Assembly (NCBI RefSeq): GCF_920984735.1
Contig: NZ_CAKLBU010000032.1
Location: forward strand, 1 to 40,318
DNA length: 40,318 nucleotides
From: Pedobacter sp. Leaf250
GTDB taxonomy: Bacteria > Bacteroidota > Bacteroidia > Sphingobacteriales > Sphingobacteriaceae
Direction of reading: 5' to 3'
The notes beneath the pieces were generated by a model, which was given only the letters and a program-made list of their open reading frames with translations, ran no database searches and was not told the origin of the DNA. This document shows, one piece after another, positions 14,435-22,790 of this stretch (positions are counted from its first letter, which is position 1; each line of letters begins with the position of its first letter). The translations under genes were made by a program, and so were the position numbers.

Positions 14435-14454
14435 ATCCTCGCGTATGCGGGGAT
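14435..14454. repeat. REP-like hairpin
   Basis: ATCCTCGC and GCGGGGAT pair over 8 bp (one T:G) around GTAT. The core 'gtcatcctcgcgtatgcgg' and following 'ggatcc' resemble the widespread REP-type word 'gtcattcccgcgtatgcggg'. It lies in the gene-free stretch 14243-14804 between the divergent permease and padR genes, upstream of an R1 repeat copy. Confidence 0.6.
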
Positions 14455-14524
14455 CCTAAAGCGATAGCGTGCAGACACCAAAATGATCTAATGCGATACG
14501 TTTTTACTGCGAACAAATAACAGC

Positions 14525-14657
14525 TAGTTTCTTACACATATCCAACCGATCTAAACCCGATAGAGCCAAATAGCGCCCAATTTTTCTTCCAAAATTGGGA
14601 CTATAGGCGATAGCGGGAAGTTAGAAACCGAAGAATTTCTGTATTTGCTTTTCAAAA
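14525..14657 (+). repeat. R1 dispersed intergenic repeat, full-length copy
   Basis: TAGTTTCTT (14525-14533), CTAAACCCGATAGAGCC (14551-14567), an internal hairpin CCCAATTTT/AAAATTGGG (14576-14584 and 14591-14599), GGCGATAGCGGGAAG, and the invariant tail TTTGCTTTTCAAAA (14644-14657). The block order and length match the minus-strand copy at 6039-6166. No ORF is supported in the surrounding 560-nt gap. Confidence 0.7.
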
Positions 14658-14758
14658 AAAACAGCATTATTTATTATGAATCACTCCCTTTAATACTGGC
14701 GATTAAAAATTAATTACCTTAAAATCAATTTGTTATAAATTAATTTAAATTTATTTTA

Positions 14759-14800
14759 GTACTATGTATTGCATAGTACAATATAAAACATATATCTTTG
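14759..14800 (+). promoter_or_regulatory. padR operator/promoter
   Basis: GTACTATG (14759-14766) and CATAGTAC (14772-14779) are a perfect inverted repeat with a 5-nt spacer TATTG. The spacer supplies the -33 TTG (14769-14771). TATCTTTG (14793-14800), an exact -7 match, follows after 21 nt. The padR ATG is at 14805, so the mRNA would begin at or next to the start codon. A repressor bound to the palindrome would cover the -33 element, consistent with PadR autoregulation. Confidence 0.7.
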
Positions 14801-14804
14801 TATT

Positions 14805-15140
14805 ATGATAGCAGAAAATACGCAAACACAAATGCGGAAGGGAATTCTGGAGTACTGTGTTTTATCAATCATCTCACGTGGCGAAATTTATGCCTCGGAT
14901 ATTATTGCTGAATTAAGGTCGGCAAAACTGTTGGTGGTTGAGGGCACATTATATCCATTACTAACCAGGCTTAAAAACAACGGTTTGTTAAGCTACAACT
15001 GGGTAGAATCTACCTCAGGCCCGCCCCGTAAATATTATACCTTAACCGAAGTTGGAAAGGATATTTTATCTCAATTAGATCAAACCTGGCAAGAATTGGC
15101 TTATGCTGTAGGTGTTTCACAAGAAGGAGCCAAATCATAA
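14805..15140 (+). CDS. PadR family transcriptional regulator
   Basis: A 111-aa winged-helix repressor of the PadR family. The DNA-binding domain spans about residues 10-85 (RKGILEYCVLSIISRGEIYA, then ASDIIAELRSAKLLVVEG and TLYPLLTRLKNNGLL). The wing SGPPRKYYTLTEVGK (67-81) is the family signature. The C-terminal dimerisation helix is short, as in the compact PadR subfamily 2. It is the first gene of a likely operon with a PspC protein 13 nt downstream, a common pair in Bacteroidota. The inverted repeat in its promoter is the probable operator. The start at 14805 fits the conserved N-terminus (ENTQTQMRKG). An ATG at codon 11 is less likely because it would remove residues preceding the first helix. 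Confidence 0.92.
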   Translation: MIAENTQTQMRKGILEYCVLSIISRGEIYASDIIAELRSAKLLVVEGTLYPLLTRLKNNGLLSYNWVESTSGPPRKYYTLTEVGKDILSQLDQTWQELAYAVGVSQEGAKS

Positions 15141-15153
15141 TTTAAAAACGGAA

Positions 15154-16890
15154 ATGGAAAAGACCATCATCATAAATATAGGAAACACGATTATTCACAT
15201 TGAAGAAAGTGCCTACGAACTCTTAAAGGTTTATTTAAACGAAGTAAAACAACATTTCGTTAATCATGCCGACGATTTGGAAATTGTAACTGATATCGAA
15301 AACCGAATTGCCGAGTTGTTAACCGAGCAATTGGAAGCAGAGAAAAAGCAAGTTGTTGATGCCAATAACGTAAATGCTGTTATTGCTCAAATGGGGCGTG
15401 TACAGGATTTCGATGGTGCAGAAGAAAATGAAGAAGAGCCTGTAGTAACCAACAACTATCAATACCATGCAGAAAAAAAATTATACCGCGATATGGATGA
15501 GCGTGTAATTGCTGGTGTTTGTTCGGGCATAGCGCATTATGTTAATACCGAAGCAAAATGGATTCGCATTGCTGCTTTACTTTCACTGTTTTTAGGTGGT
15601 GCCGGCCTGTTAATATATGCAATCCTTTGGATTATTATGCCAAAAGCAAAATCGCGTATCGAAAGAATGGAAATGAAAGGTGAACCTGCCAACTTGCAAG
15701 GTTTTCAGAAAAATTTAGACGAAGAACTATTAGCTGTTAAAGAAGGTTTAGCTATTGCTGGCAAACACACCGGTTCTATATTTGGACAAATAGGCATATT
15801 TATTGGCGAATTTTTTGAATGGCTCGGTCGCTTTATTTCTGGTACCGGAAAAGTGATATTTAAGGTTATTGCAGGTTTTATTGTGTTATTTGGTGTGCTG
15901 TTTTTGCTGTCGCTAATCATTAGTTTTGCAGCATTTCAAGGGTTTTGGGATTCGAGTGTTTATGAATATTTCCCATTCTCTATTGTAGATGAAAGTAATA
16001 GAGGCATTATATTATTTAGTGCATTCATTGTATTTTTTGTGCCCGTTTTAGCACTTGTATTATTTTCTGTTCGTGTTGCTTTTAATAAACTGGCCATTAA
16101 TAAAACCCTTTCTTTCGCTTTATTAATTATTTGGTTGGTTGGGGTTGCAATGGCAGGTTATCATGCAGCCAAAATATCTTCAGAATTTAAACAACATGCA
16201 GAATTAACTCAAACTTCGGATTTAAAATTGAACAAAACTTATGTAATTGATATCGACAGAAGCAAATATTTTAGTAAAGAAGATAGTATCAAATACCGCA
16301 TTGATGCCAATGAAAGAAGACAAATTGTAACCGATGATTTTGAAAACGGACCTTTCATTATGCCAAATAATATCCGTATCGATATTGAGAAGAGCGCAAC
16401 CGGTGCCACACGCCTAACACAGAAATATGAATCGCAAGGTAAAACCTTTCAAAGCGCTTTACAAAATGCACAGAATATAGATTACCGATATGCGCTAAAA
16501 GACTCGACCATTGTATTTAATCCGCGTTTTCAACTTCGTAAAGGAACCATTTGGAGAAATCAAGAAGTCCGCTTGAGGTTAGAAATTCCGGTTGGTACAA
16601 AGGTGATTTTGAAAGAAGATACGTACAGGTATTTAAATAATTATGGAACCTGGGAATGTGGCGATATCGAAAATGATAAAAACGATTACAGCACCTGGAT
16701 TATGACTGAGGATGGTTTGAAATGCATTGCTCAATTAAAAGAGGAAGCTGTAAAAAATAAGAAACTGAGAAAGGAACTTATCGACCTGGAATTTTTGCAA
16801 AAAGATAGAACTGCGGATAGCATTTATCAAGATTCTGTATCAAACAGGATAAATGAGGTGAAAGAACAATTAGGTATAGATAAAGATTAA
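15154..16890 (+). CDS. PspC domain membrane protein
   Basis: A 578-aa inner-membrane protein. Residues 1-60 form the segment typical of Bacteroidota PspC proteins (INIGNTIIHIEESAYELL, then DIENRIAELL). The PspC domain is at about 108-168 (KLYRDMDERVIAGVCSGIAH), and its last part is a membrane helix. Three further helices follow (about 230-260, 282-306 and 318-338). A C-terminal soluble region (about 345-578) resembles the extracytoplasmic PspC-related beta domain. PspC proteins sense envelope stress, but the signal here is unknown. I start at 15154 because the conserved N-terminus begins there; an earlier start would lie inside padR. The next genes encode an outer-membrane protein and a lipoprotein, so the operon links regulation to the envelope. 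Confidence 0.88.
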   Translation: MEKTIIINIGNTIIHIEESAYELLKVYLNEVKQHFVNHADDLEIVTDIENRIAELLTEQLEAEKKQVVDANNVNAVIAQMGRVQDFDGAEENEEEPVVTNNYQYHAEKKLYRDMDERVIAGVCSGIAHYVNTEAKWIRIAALLSLFLGGAGLLIYAILWIIMPKAKSRIERMEMKGEPANLQGFQKNLDEELLAVKEGLAIAGKHTGSIFGQIGIFIGEFFEWLGRFISGTGKVIFKVIAGFIVLFGVLFLLSLIISFAAFQGFWDSSVYEYFPFSIVDESNRGIILFSAFIVFFVPVLALVLFSVRVAFNKLAINKTLSFALLIIWLVGVAMAGYHAAKISSEFKQHAELTQTSDLKLNKTYVIDIDRSKYFSKEDSIKYRIDANERRQIVTDDFENGPFIMPNNIRIDIEKSATGATRLTQKYESQGKTFQSALQNAQNIDYRYALKDSTIVFNPRFQLRKGTIWRNQEVRLRLEIPVGTKVILKEDTYRYLNNYGTWECGDIENDKNDYSTWIMTEDGLKCIAQLKEEAVKNKKLRKELIDLEFLQKDRTADSIYQDSVSNRINEVKEQLGIDKD

Positions 16891-16934
16891 ACCACTTGCG
16901 TTTTAATTTGCCCTAAAGGGATTAAGAGAAAATC

Positions 16935-19382
16935 ATGAAAATATTATTAATGCTTATGGCATGCCTAATGGTATGTGGGGCTTCCTTTGCCCAAAATTTT
17001 CATAAAATTAAAGGGAAAATTGTTCATGAAAAAGCTGTGGGTGTGCCATTTGCAATTATCAGGGTGCTGAATCTTCCAGATACCAGCATGGTTAAAACTG
17101 TTTATTCCAATCAGGATGGCTTGTATGAAATAAGCGAATTAAAAAGTGGAAATTACCTGTTATCAATTTCGATGGTTGGTTATAAAGCAAAGAAAACTGA
17201 AAAATTCTCTCTGAATTCAGATTTAAAAATGCCAGATATCAGTATTGAGAGTTTAACAAAACAGCTGAAAGAAGTTAGTATTTCAGGAAAGAAGCCATTT
17301 ATTGAGCATCAGATTGATAAAACTGTTTTAAATGTTGAAAATAGCATTACAGCAACCGGAGGAACGGCGCTTGAAGTTTTGGAAAAAGCACCCGGCGTAC
17401 AGATCGATCGACAAAGTGATCAGATTAAATTGAATAATAAAACTGGGGTTTTAGTAATGATTGATGGCAAAACCAACTTTTTGTCAGGTGCTGATGTTAC
17501 TGCTTTGCTCAGCAACATGAGTGCGGAGCAAATTTCGACGATTGAATTGATTACCAATCCATCATCAAAATACGATGCAGCAGGTAATGCAGGGATTATT
17601 AATATCAAACTGAAACGAAACAAAGCTTACGGCACAAATGGAACAGTTTCTTTTAATGGTGGGCAAGGGATTATGCCTGATTCGCCAACTGATTTATACC
17701 GGGCTGGTGTTAATTTAAATTTAAATCATCGCGAAGGAAAATGGAATATTTTCGGAAATGGCGCTATGGCCAGAAAATCAAATTTTAATAACACATATTT
17801 AAACCGAACTACTTTATCAAACGGTTTGGCAAGTTCTTTAACGCAAAACTTCGACCGGAAGAATAAGGGAATAGGTTTTCAGGGAAAACTGGGCACAGAT
17901 TATTATGCATCTGATAAAACTGTTTTTGGTGTAATGTTGGATGCAAATACGGTTAAAACCAAACTTGATAATTTTAGCAAAACAAACATCAATGCAATAC
18001 AAAATGGAACTTCAACCTTAAGCGCTATTTTACAAGATGCTTATTCTACTTCGCCAGCAAGTAACTTAACGGCAAATTTCAACATCAAACACGATTTTAA
18101 TAAAAACGGGAAGAGCTTAACTTTTGATATGGATTATTCGGGCTTCAGCAACGAAAAAGAAGAGAATTTTCTTGCGAATTATTTGAATGCCGGAGGCAAT
18201 TCTACCAACCAAACGAGTTTGCGAAATACCACAGATGCAAAAATTAATGTTTATGCAGCCAAAACAGATTTAACACTTCCACTTTCTAAATCCATGAAAA
18301 TTGAAACAGGTTTAAAAAGTAGTTATGTTGTAACCAATAATGATTTTCTTTCAGAACAATTTCTATCGGGCGTTTGGCAAAATGATTTAGGAAAATCGAA
18401 CAATTTCGTTTACAAAGAGAATATCAATGCAGCATATGCAAATTTCTTAAAAGAGTGGAAAATGTGGCAGATTCAGATTGGTTTAAGGGTCGAGCATACG
18501 CATTCAAATGGAAATTCAGTTACCGATAATAAAGAAGTTGATAGAAATTATCTATCATTATTTCCTACCACATTCTTGAACCAGAAAATAAGCGAGAACC
18601 ACAATATCCGATATTCGTATAGCAGAAGAGTAGATCGTCCCAATTATCAACAACTAAATCCTTTTGTTTTTTATATGGATCCATTGGCGTTAGACCAGGG
18701 CAATCCGTATTTGAAGCCTCAGTTTACCAATAATTTCGAAATCAATTATAGTTACAAACAAGCATCTTTAACGTTAGGTTATTCTGATACCCGAGACATG
18801 ATTACCCAAATCAGTCAGCAAAATGATGAAACAAGGGTAATCAATGTAATCCGTCAGAATTTAGGACGCTTTCAAAATTTTTCGGCTGGTGTTTATGTAC
18901 CTGTTAAAATTGCTAAATGGTGGAGTGTGCAAAATAACGCCAGTATCTATTACAGTAAATTCGAAGATGGCAATTTAGAAGGTGGGGCATACAGTGCAGG
19001 GCAGGCAGCAGTAAATTTGTTTAGTTCGCACTCGTTTACTTTGCCTCAAAATTTTAGTGTAGAAATTAATTTCTGGCTAAACACACCACGGGTTTCGGGC
19101 GTAGAACGTACAACCATTACACAATATGCGTTTAATGCAGGCATTCAGAAAAGTATGCTAAATAAAAAACTTAAGCTTAGATTGAATATGGATGATATTT
19201 TCTTGACCAACTATTGGGCAGGAAGTTTGATTTATCAAAATGTAAACATGACTGTAACCAATCGCTACACCAGCCGAAGAGCAAATTTTAGCATTAGCTA
19301 CGTTTTTGGAAACCAAAATGTAAAGTCGGCAAGATCTAGAAATACGGCTACAGAAGATATTAAAAATAGAGCAGGGTCTTAA
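16935..19382 (+). CDS. Outer-membrane beta-barrel protein with carboxypeptidase-like and plug domains
   Basis: An 815-aa protein with a signal peptide (1-19, cleaved before Gln20). It has a carboxypeptidase regulatory-like beta domain (about 24-105), a plug-like domain (about 110-230, with ALEVLEKAPGVQIDR and IELITNPSSKYDAAGNAGI), and a long beta-barrel to the C-terminus. It fits the OMP_b-brl_3 type of TonB-receptor relatives. No SusD-like or DUF4249 partner is adjacent, so it may not take part in standard nutrient uptake. It lies 44 nt after the PspC gene and before a small lipoprotein gene, which suggests co-expression under the PadR operator. The ligand is unknown. Confidence 0.85.
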   Translation: MKILLMLMACLMVCGASFAQNFHKIKGKIVHEKAVGVPFAIIRVLNLPDTSMVKTVYSNQDGLYEISELKSGNYLLSISMVGYKAKKTEKFSLNSDLKMPDISIESLTKQLKEVSISGKKPFIEHQIDKTVLNVENSITATGGTALEVLEKAPGVQIDRQSDQIKLNNKTGVLVMIDGKTNFLSGADVTALLSNMSAEQISTIELITNPSSKYDAAGNAGIINIKLKRNKAYGTNGTVSFNGGQGIMPDSPTDLYRAGVNLNLNHREGKWNIFGNGAMARKSNFNNTYLNRTTLSNGLASSLTQNFDRKNKGIGFQGKLGTDYYASDKTVFGVMLDANTVKTKLDNFSKTNINAIQNGTSTLSAILQDAYSTSPASNLTANFNIKHDFNKNGKSLTFDMDYSGFSNEKEENFLANYLNAGGNSTNQTSLRNTTDAKINVYAAKTDLTLPLSKSMKIETGLKSSYVVTNNDFLSEQFLSGVWQNDLGKSNNFVYKENINAAYANFLKEWKMWQIQIGLRVEHTHSNGNSVTDNKEVDRNYLSLFPTTFLNQKISENHNIRYSYSRRVDRPNYQQLNPFVFYMDPLALDQGNPYLKPQFTNNFEINYSYKQASLTLGYSDTRDMITQISQQNDETRVINVIRQNLGRFQNFSAGVYVPVKIAKWWSVQNNASIYYSKFEDGNLEGGAYSAGQAAVNLFSSHSFTLPQNFSVEINFWLNTPRVSGVERTTITQYAFNAGIQKSMLNKKLKLRLNMDDIFLTNYWAGSLIYQNVNMTVTNRYTSRRANFSISYVFGNQNVKSARSRNTATEDIKNRAGS

Positions 19383-19449
19383 CTCTGCTTTGACGCCAAA
19401 TTCAGAATCCCTTGATTATTAAATTATTGAACAATTAAATACGATCAAC

Positions 19450-19815
19450 ATGAAAATATTATTATATGCAACTGCAATTGTTTTGGCTTCATTTAGCTGT
19501 GGCTGCAAAATAGGAGGAGAAAATTTATCTCTAAAAACTGTAGATACCAGCACAACATTTAAGTTTACTGCAGAATTTGATGAAGCTAAAACCGATAAAA
19601 TAGAAAAATATTTAGATAGCGCATTAAATAATGAACTTTCGCTTAATCAAAATATCGATTTGCTGATTAACTTAAGTGGTAATGATAAGTTTAATTTAAA
19701 AGCTAAAAAAGGTTGGTTGGAAATCGTTTTCGATAAGAGGAACAGTTCATCGGCGGGTTATATGAAAGTAAAGAAATTAACTGAAGGTATTCAGGGACAA
19801 TTGACAGGGAGATAG
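19450..19815 (+). CDS. Small putative lipoprotein of unknown function
   Basis: A 121-aa protein with an N-terminal hydrophobic segment ending at Cys17 (LASFSC), a plausible lipobox processed by signal peptidase II. The rest is polar and Lys-rich, with predicted short beta strands (FKFTAEFDEAKTDKIEKYLD, then NIDLLINLSGNDKFNLKAKK). No family was recognised. It follows the outer-membrane protein gene by 67 nt and is probably the last gene of the padR-pspC operon. A periplasmic or outer-membrane-anchored accessory of that protein is plausible. Confidence 0.65.
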   Translation: MKILLYATAIVLASFSCGCKIGGENLSLKTVDTSTTFKFTAEFDEAKTDKIEKYLDSALNNELSLNQNIDLLINLSGNDKFNLKAKKGWLEIVFDKRNSSSAGYMKVKKLTEGIQGQLTGR

Positions 19816-19942
19816 TAACTGTTGAATGTTAAAGTGAAAATATTCTATTAAGAAATTGCTTTTCCGAAAAGGTCGGGAGTAACTACAGGTTTTCCTACAG
19901 ATGCCTAACGCAGGCAAGCAAAATAGGGTAATAGTAATTTTG

Positions 19943-19957
19943 AAACTGTAACAGTTT
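19943..19957. repeat. Short inverted repeat between convergent genes
   Basis: AAACTGTAACAGTTT has perfect 7-nt arms around one A. It lies in the 206-nt gap between the lipoprotein gene and a convergent hypothetical gene. It is too short and T-poor to call a terminator. The gap holds no ORF. Confidence 0.3.
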
Positions 19958-20021
19958 GAGTAGAGTCATCTATTATATACTGAAGATTTATTTTAAATGC
20001 ACAGCAGATAAATATATCATC

Positions 20022-20516
20022 TTATTCATTTAATATCTTTCTATAAGTTTCTGCTTTTTTAAAAATGTAAGCGTCTGCGCCTGTGGGATAAGGCTTACCT
20101 TTTGGTCCAGCGAAAACAGCATTCTGATGCGTTTTTTTATCGTATTTTGATTCATAAACAAATAGCCACAAATTAATATGTTCGAGAAGATCTAATAATT
20201 CTTGTGGCATTTCTGCAAGTAAGTGCGATTGGGTCATGATGATTTTCTTAATCTCCAAATTATTAGGATACCAAATGCTTTTCTCAATAAATTCTTTCTC
20301 TGCCACATCAGGACTGTTATTGGCAAAAAATCTTTTAAATTCTTGTTTGTTTACTTTTGATAGGATTTCAAGTGGTGCGAAAATTTTCTCCAGTTGCTCT
20401 CTTTTACTTGCCAGTAGCTTATTTCGTTTGTCGAAATATCTGTTAATCATTATGGCTAAAATGGCACCCAGAATACCTATGGTTCCCGGTATAATGATTG
20501 GTAAGAGTTTGTCCAT
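20022..20516 (-). CDS. Hypothetical protein with N-terminal membrane anchor
   Basis: A 164-aa protein with one N-terminal membrane helix (about 5-24, IIIPGTIGILGAILAIMINR). A basic, probably coiled helix follows (25-45, NKLLASKREQLEKIFAPLE), and then a mostly helical soluble domain with FIEKSIWYPNNLEIKKII and LLEHINLWLFVYESKY blocks. The positive residues after the helix suggest the bulk is cytoplasmic. I do not recognise the family. It is monocistronic, convergent with the PspC operon and divergent from the SGNH hydrolase gene. The 196-nt spacer upstream of it shows nothing I can name. Confidence 0.7.
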   Translation of the reverse strand: MDKLLPIIIPGTIGILGAILAIMINRYFDKRNKLLASKREQLEKIFAPLEILSKVNKQEFKRFFANNSPDVAEKEFIEKSIWYPNNLEIKKIIMTQSHLLAEMPQELLDLLEHINLWLFVYESKYDKKTHQNAVFAGPKGKPYPTGADAYIFKKAETYRKILNE

Positions 20517-20712
20517 TTTGAGATGAATTAAGTTTGATAGGTTGATTTTTTAATCGTAATTAACTAATATTTAGCATTTTATGATTAGTCGAATATAATC
20601 ATTCAATTTTATTTGTGCAACCGAGTGATTCTGCTTATTCCTAACTATTCAATCCGTTACAAATTTTAGTCGCTTACTAAATTGATCATTCTTACCTTGC
20701 GTAAATCAAAAT

Positions 20713-21384
20713 ATGATGAGCATGAAAAAACTATTCCTATCCTTTTTATTTTCCCATTTATTACTGTTAACAGTCTTTGCCCAATCAAAACCAAACTTTT
20801 GGGATGATGTACAAACCATCAAAAAATACGATCAGATGTTTAAGCCGCCAGTTAATCCGGTTTTGTTTGTGGGCAGTTCATCAATAAGAAAGTGGGATGA
20901 TTTAACGCAGGTTTTTGCGAAGTACAACGCCCTAAATAGAGGTATTGGTGGTGCTGTTACCAACGATATTACCTATTATCTGAATGATATTGTTTTTCCT
21001 TACAATCCACGCCAAATTGTTTTGTATGTCGGAGAGAATGATCTTCCTGATGAGAAAACTACAGCAGACAGTGTATTAAATAGAACAATTAAATTATTCA
21101 ATTCCATCCGGGCAAAATTGCCTAATGTGCCAATTGTCTATATATCCATTAAACCAAGCCCAAGCAGGGATAAATTTAAAGATAAAGCCATTGCAGCCAA
21201 TGCCTTAATCAAGAGATTTATAACTGAACAGATCAATGCGAAATACGTAGATATTTATCCCTTGATGCTGACCAAGGATGGAAAAAACCGTCCTGAATTG
21301 TTTGTGGGCGATATGTTGCATATGAATGCTGCGGGATATGCCATTTGGAAAAAAGCGGTTTCCCCTTATTTACTTAAAAAATAA
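20713..21384 (+). CDS. Secreted SGNH/GDSL hydrolase
   Basis: A 223-aa protein with a signal peptide (1-23, ending VFA before Gln24). The SGNH catalytic blocks are all visible: GSSS with nucleophile Ser56, RGIGG with Gly79 (oxyanion hole), GEND with Asn109, and DMLH with Asp200 and His203. The fold is that of GDSL lipases and carbohydrate esterases. Mature size and motif spacing resemble SGNH proteins that deacetylate polysaccharides or cleave acyl esters, but no substrate can be assigned. It is a single-gene unit ended by a strong terminator. The likely location is the periplasm. Confidence 0.88.
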   Translation: MMSMKKLFLSFLFSHLLLLTVFAQSKPNFWDDVQTIKKYDQMFKPPVNPVLFVGSSSIRKWDDLTQVFAKYNALNRGIGGAVTNDITYYLNDIVFPYNPRQIVLYVGENDLPDEKTTADSVLNRTIKLFNSIRAKLPNVPIVYISIKPSPSRDKFKDKAIAANALIKRFITEQINAKYVDIYPLMLTKDGKNRPELFVGDMLHMNAAGYAIWKKAVSPYLLKK

Positions 21385-21403
21385 TCAAGATTATAACTAA
21401 ATC

Positions 21404-21430
21404 AGGCGATGTTTTCATCGCCTTTTTTTT
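21404..21430 (+). terminator. Rho-independent terminator of the SGNH hydrolase gene
   Basis: AGGCGATG, loop TTTT and CATCGCCT form a perfect 8-bp stem (21404-21411 and 21416-21423) that runs into eight T. Confidence 0.93.
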
Positions 21431-21481
21431 GATTTAAAATAAAATAAATCCACTAAAAACAGTTCAATTAATAAAAGATAA

Positions 21482-22726
21482 TTGGTTAACTTCAACAATA
21501 AGAAAACTAACCAATTATCCCACATTTTGCAAGGCTTTAAACGTAATCTCCTCATCATGGCTACTATATTTATAGTGGTTGTCATTTTATCCCGTTGTAT
21601 GAATCTTGCCGATCAGTTGCCGGAAGACATCCGGGGAGAAAATTATACTGGCGCTGCAACATGTGTTAAATGTCATCAGGATTTATCCAAATCCTTTGCA
21701 CACAATCCACACGGCTTAACTTCTAAGCTTGTAGTTGATCAAAATTTATTATCCATTTTTGATCCCGATTCTAATACCTTTAAATTTAACCAAAATGAAA
21801 AAGTTGTTGTAGAAAAAAGACCTGGTGGCATTTTTCAGGTAGCCTATTCTAAAGACCATGAGGTGCAATCTCAACGTTTTGATGTGGCATTCGGGTCTGG
21901 AGAAAAAGCCTTCACGTACGGATATTGGAAAGGAAAAAAGTTATATGAGTTGCCATTGTCATATTTTCCTGCCATCAAAAACTGGGCAATTAGTCCAGGT
22001 TTTCCAAGTAATACTTATTACTATGAGCGAGGGATAACCAGCCGTTGTTTTGAATGCCACGGTTCTTATGTAGAAAAAAAACTGATTCAAAAGTCAACTT
22101 TTTCGGTAGATGAAGAGATGGAAAGAGGATCTGTAATTTATGGCATTGACTGCGAACGCTGCCACGGACCTGGAAAAGAACATGTTGTTTTTCATATGGA
22201 AAACCCGCAGGAAAAAAGCTCAAAATTTATAGCCATCTACAAAACCCTCACCAGAAAACAAAAAATGGATGCTTGCGGCGTATGCCATTCCGGCAACGCT
22301 CTTATGCAGCACAAGTCTGTTTTTGATTTTAAACCAGGTGATCATCTGGAAGATTATTATGAGCAAGATTTGGCGGGCTTCGGAGGCGGGAAACCTGATG
22401 TGCATGGAAACCAAACACCAATGTTAATGAATAGCGCTTGTTACCTAAAAAGCGAAAACATGACTTGTCAATCCTGCCATAATACCCACGAAAGTATAAA
22501 GGGAAATCTTGCTGTTTATTCTCAACGCTGTATGAGTTGCCACAAAACCACTAATCACAGCAAACAAACTTTATCAAAAGGCATGTTAACAGCCAACTGT
22601 ATAGATTGCCACATGCCGAAAGAGCCATCAAAACTAATTTCCTTTCAAATGGCTGGTAAAGCTGAGGCCAACCCATACCTTTTACGTTCACATCATATCG
22701 CAATTTATTCAACCGGATCAAATTAA
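21482..22726 (+). CDS. Seven-heme cytochrome c
   Basis: A 414-aa exported electron-transfer protein with seven CxxCH heme c sites, starting at Cys61, Cys189, Cys224, Cys265, Cys329, Cys350 and Cys373. Many other His residues could be distal ligands (for example HNPHG at 74-78 and HH at 404-405). The N-terminus has a basic stretch (KKTNQ, FKRN) and a hydrophobic helix ending at Cys39, so it may be a membrane-anchored or atypical lipid-anchored protein. The start at 21482 is a TTG. An ATG at 21557 is possible but would leave no positive charges before the helix. It resembles multiheme cytochrome c554-type proteins. No oxidoreductase partner is adjacent, so its electron donor and acceptor are unknown. 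The next gene, a TonB receptor, lies 64 nt downstream. Confidence 0.85.
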   Translation: MVNFNNKKTNQLSHILQGFKRNLLIMATIFIVVVILSRCMNLADQLPEDIRGENYTGAATCVKCHQDLSKSFAHNPHGLTSKLVVDQNLLSIFDPDSNTFKFNQNEKVVVEKRPGGIFQVAYSKDHEVQSQRFDVAFGSGEKAFTYGYWKGKKLYELPLSYFPAIKNWAISPGFPSNTYYYERGITSRCFECHGSYVEKKLIQKSTFSVDEEMERGSVIYGIDCERCHGPGKEHVVFHMENPQEKSSKFIAIYKTLTRKQKMDACGVCHSGNALMQHKSVFDFKPGDHLEDYYEQDLAGFGGGKPDVHGNQTPMLMNSACYLKSENMTCQSCHNTHESIKGNLAVYSQRCMSCHKTTNHSKQTLSKGMLTANCIDCHMPKEPSKLISFQMAGKAEANPYLLRSHHIAIYSTGSN

Positions 22727-22753
22727 ATCACATTTACATCATTTTGTAATTCG

Positions 22754-22761
22754 TACATTTG
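22754..22761 (+). promoter_or_regulatory. Putative -7 element of the TonB receptor gene
   Basis: TACATTTG matches TAnnTTTG exactly and would give a leader of about 25 nt before the ATG at 22791. No clear TTG is seen at -33 (only TTTAC near 22733), so a separate promoter for the receptor is likely but not certain. Confidence 0.4.
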
Positions 22762-22790
22762 GAAACATCTTAAATTCAGATTCGTTTAGC

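Noticed and set aside
14243..14804. Possible mobile element in the gap upstream of padR
   Set aside because: No transposase ORF, terminal inverted repeats or target duplication are visible. The repeats there are short non-coding elements.
15112..15153. Longer start for the PspC gene, overlapping padR
   Set aside because: The conserved N-terminal block begins at the ATG at 15154, 13 nt after the padR stop.
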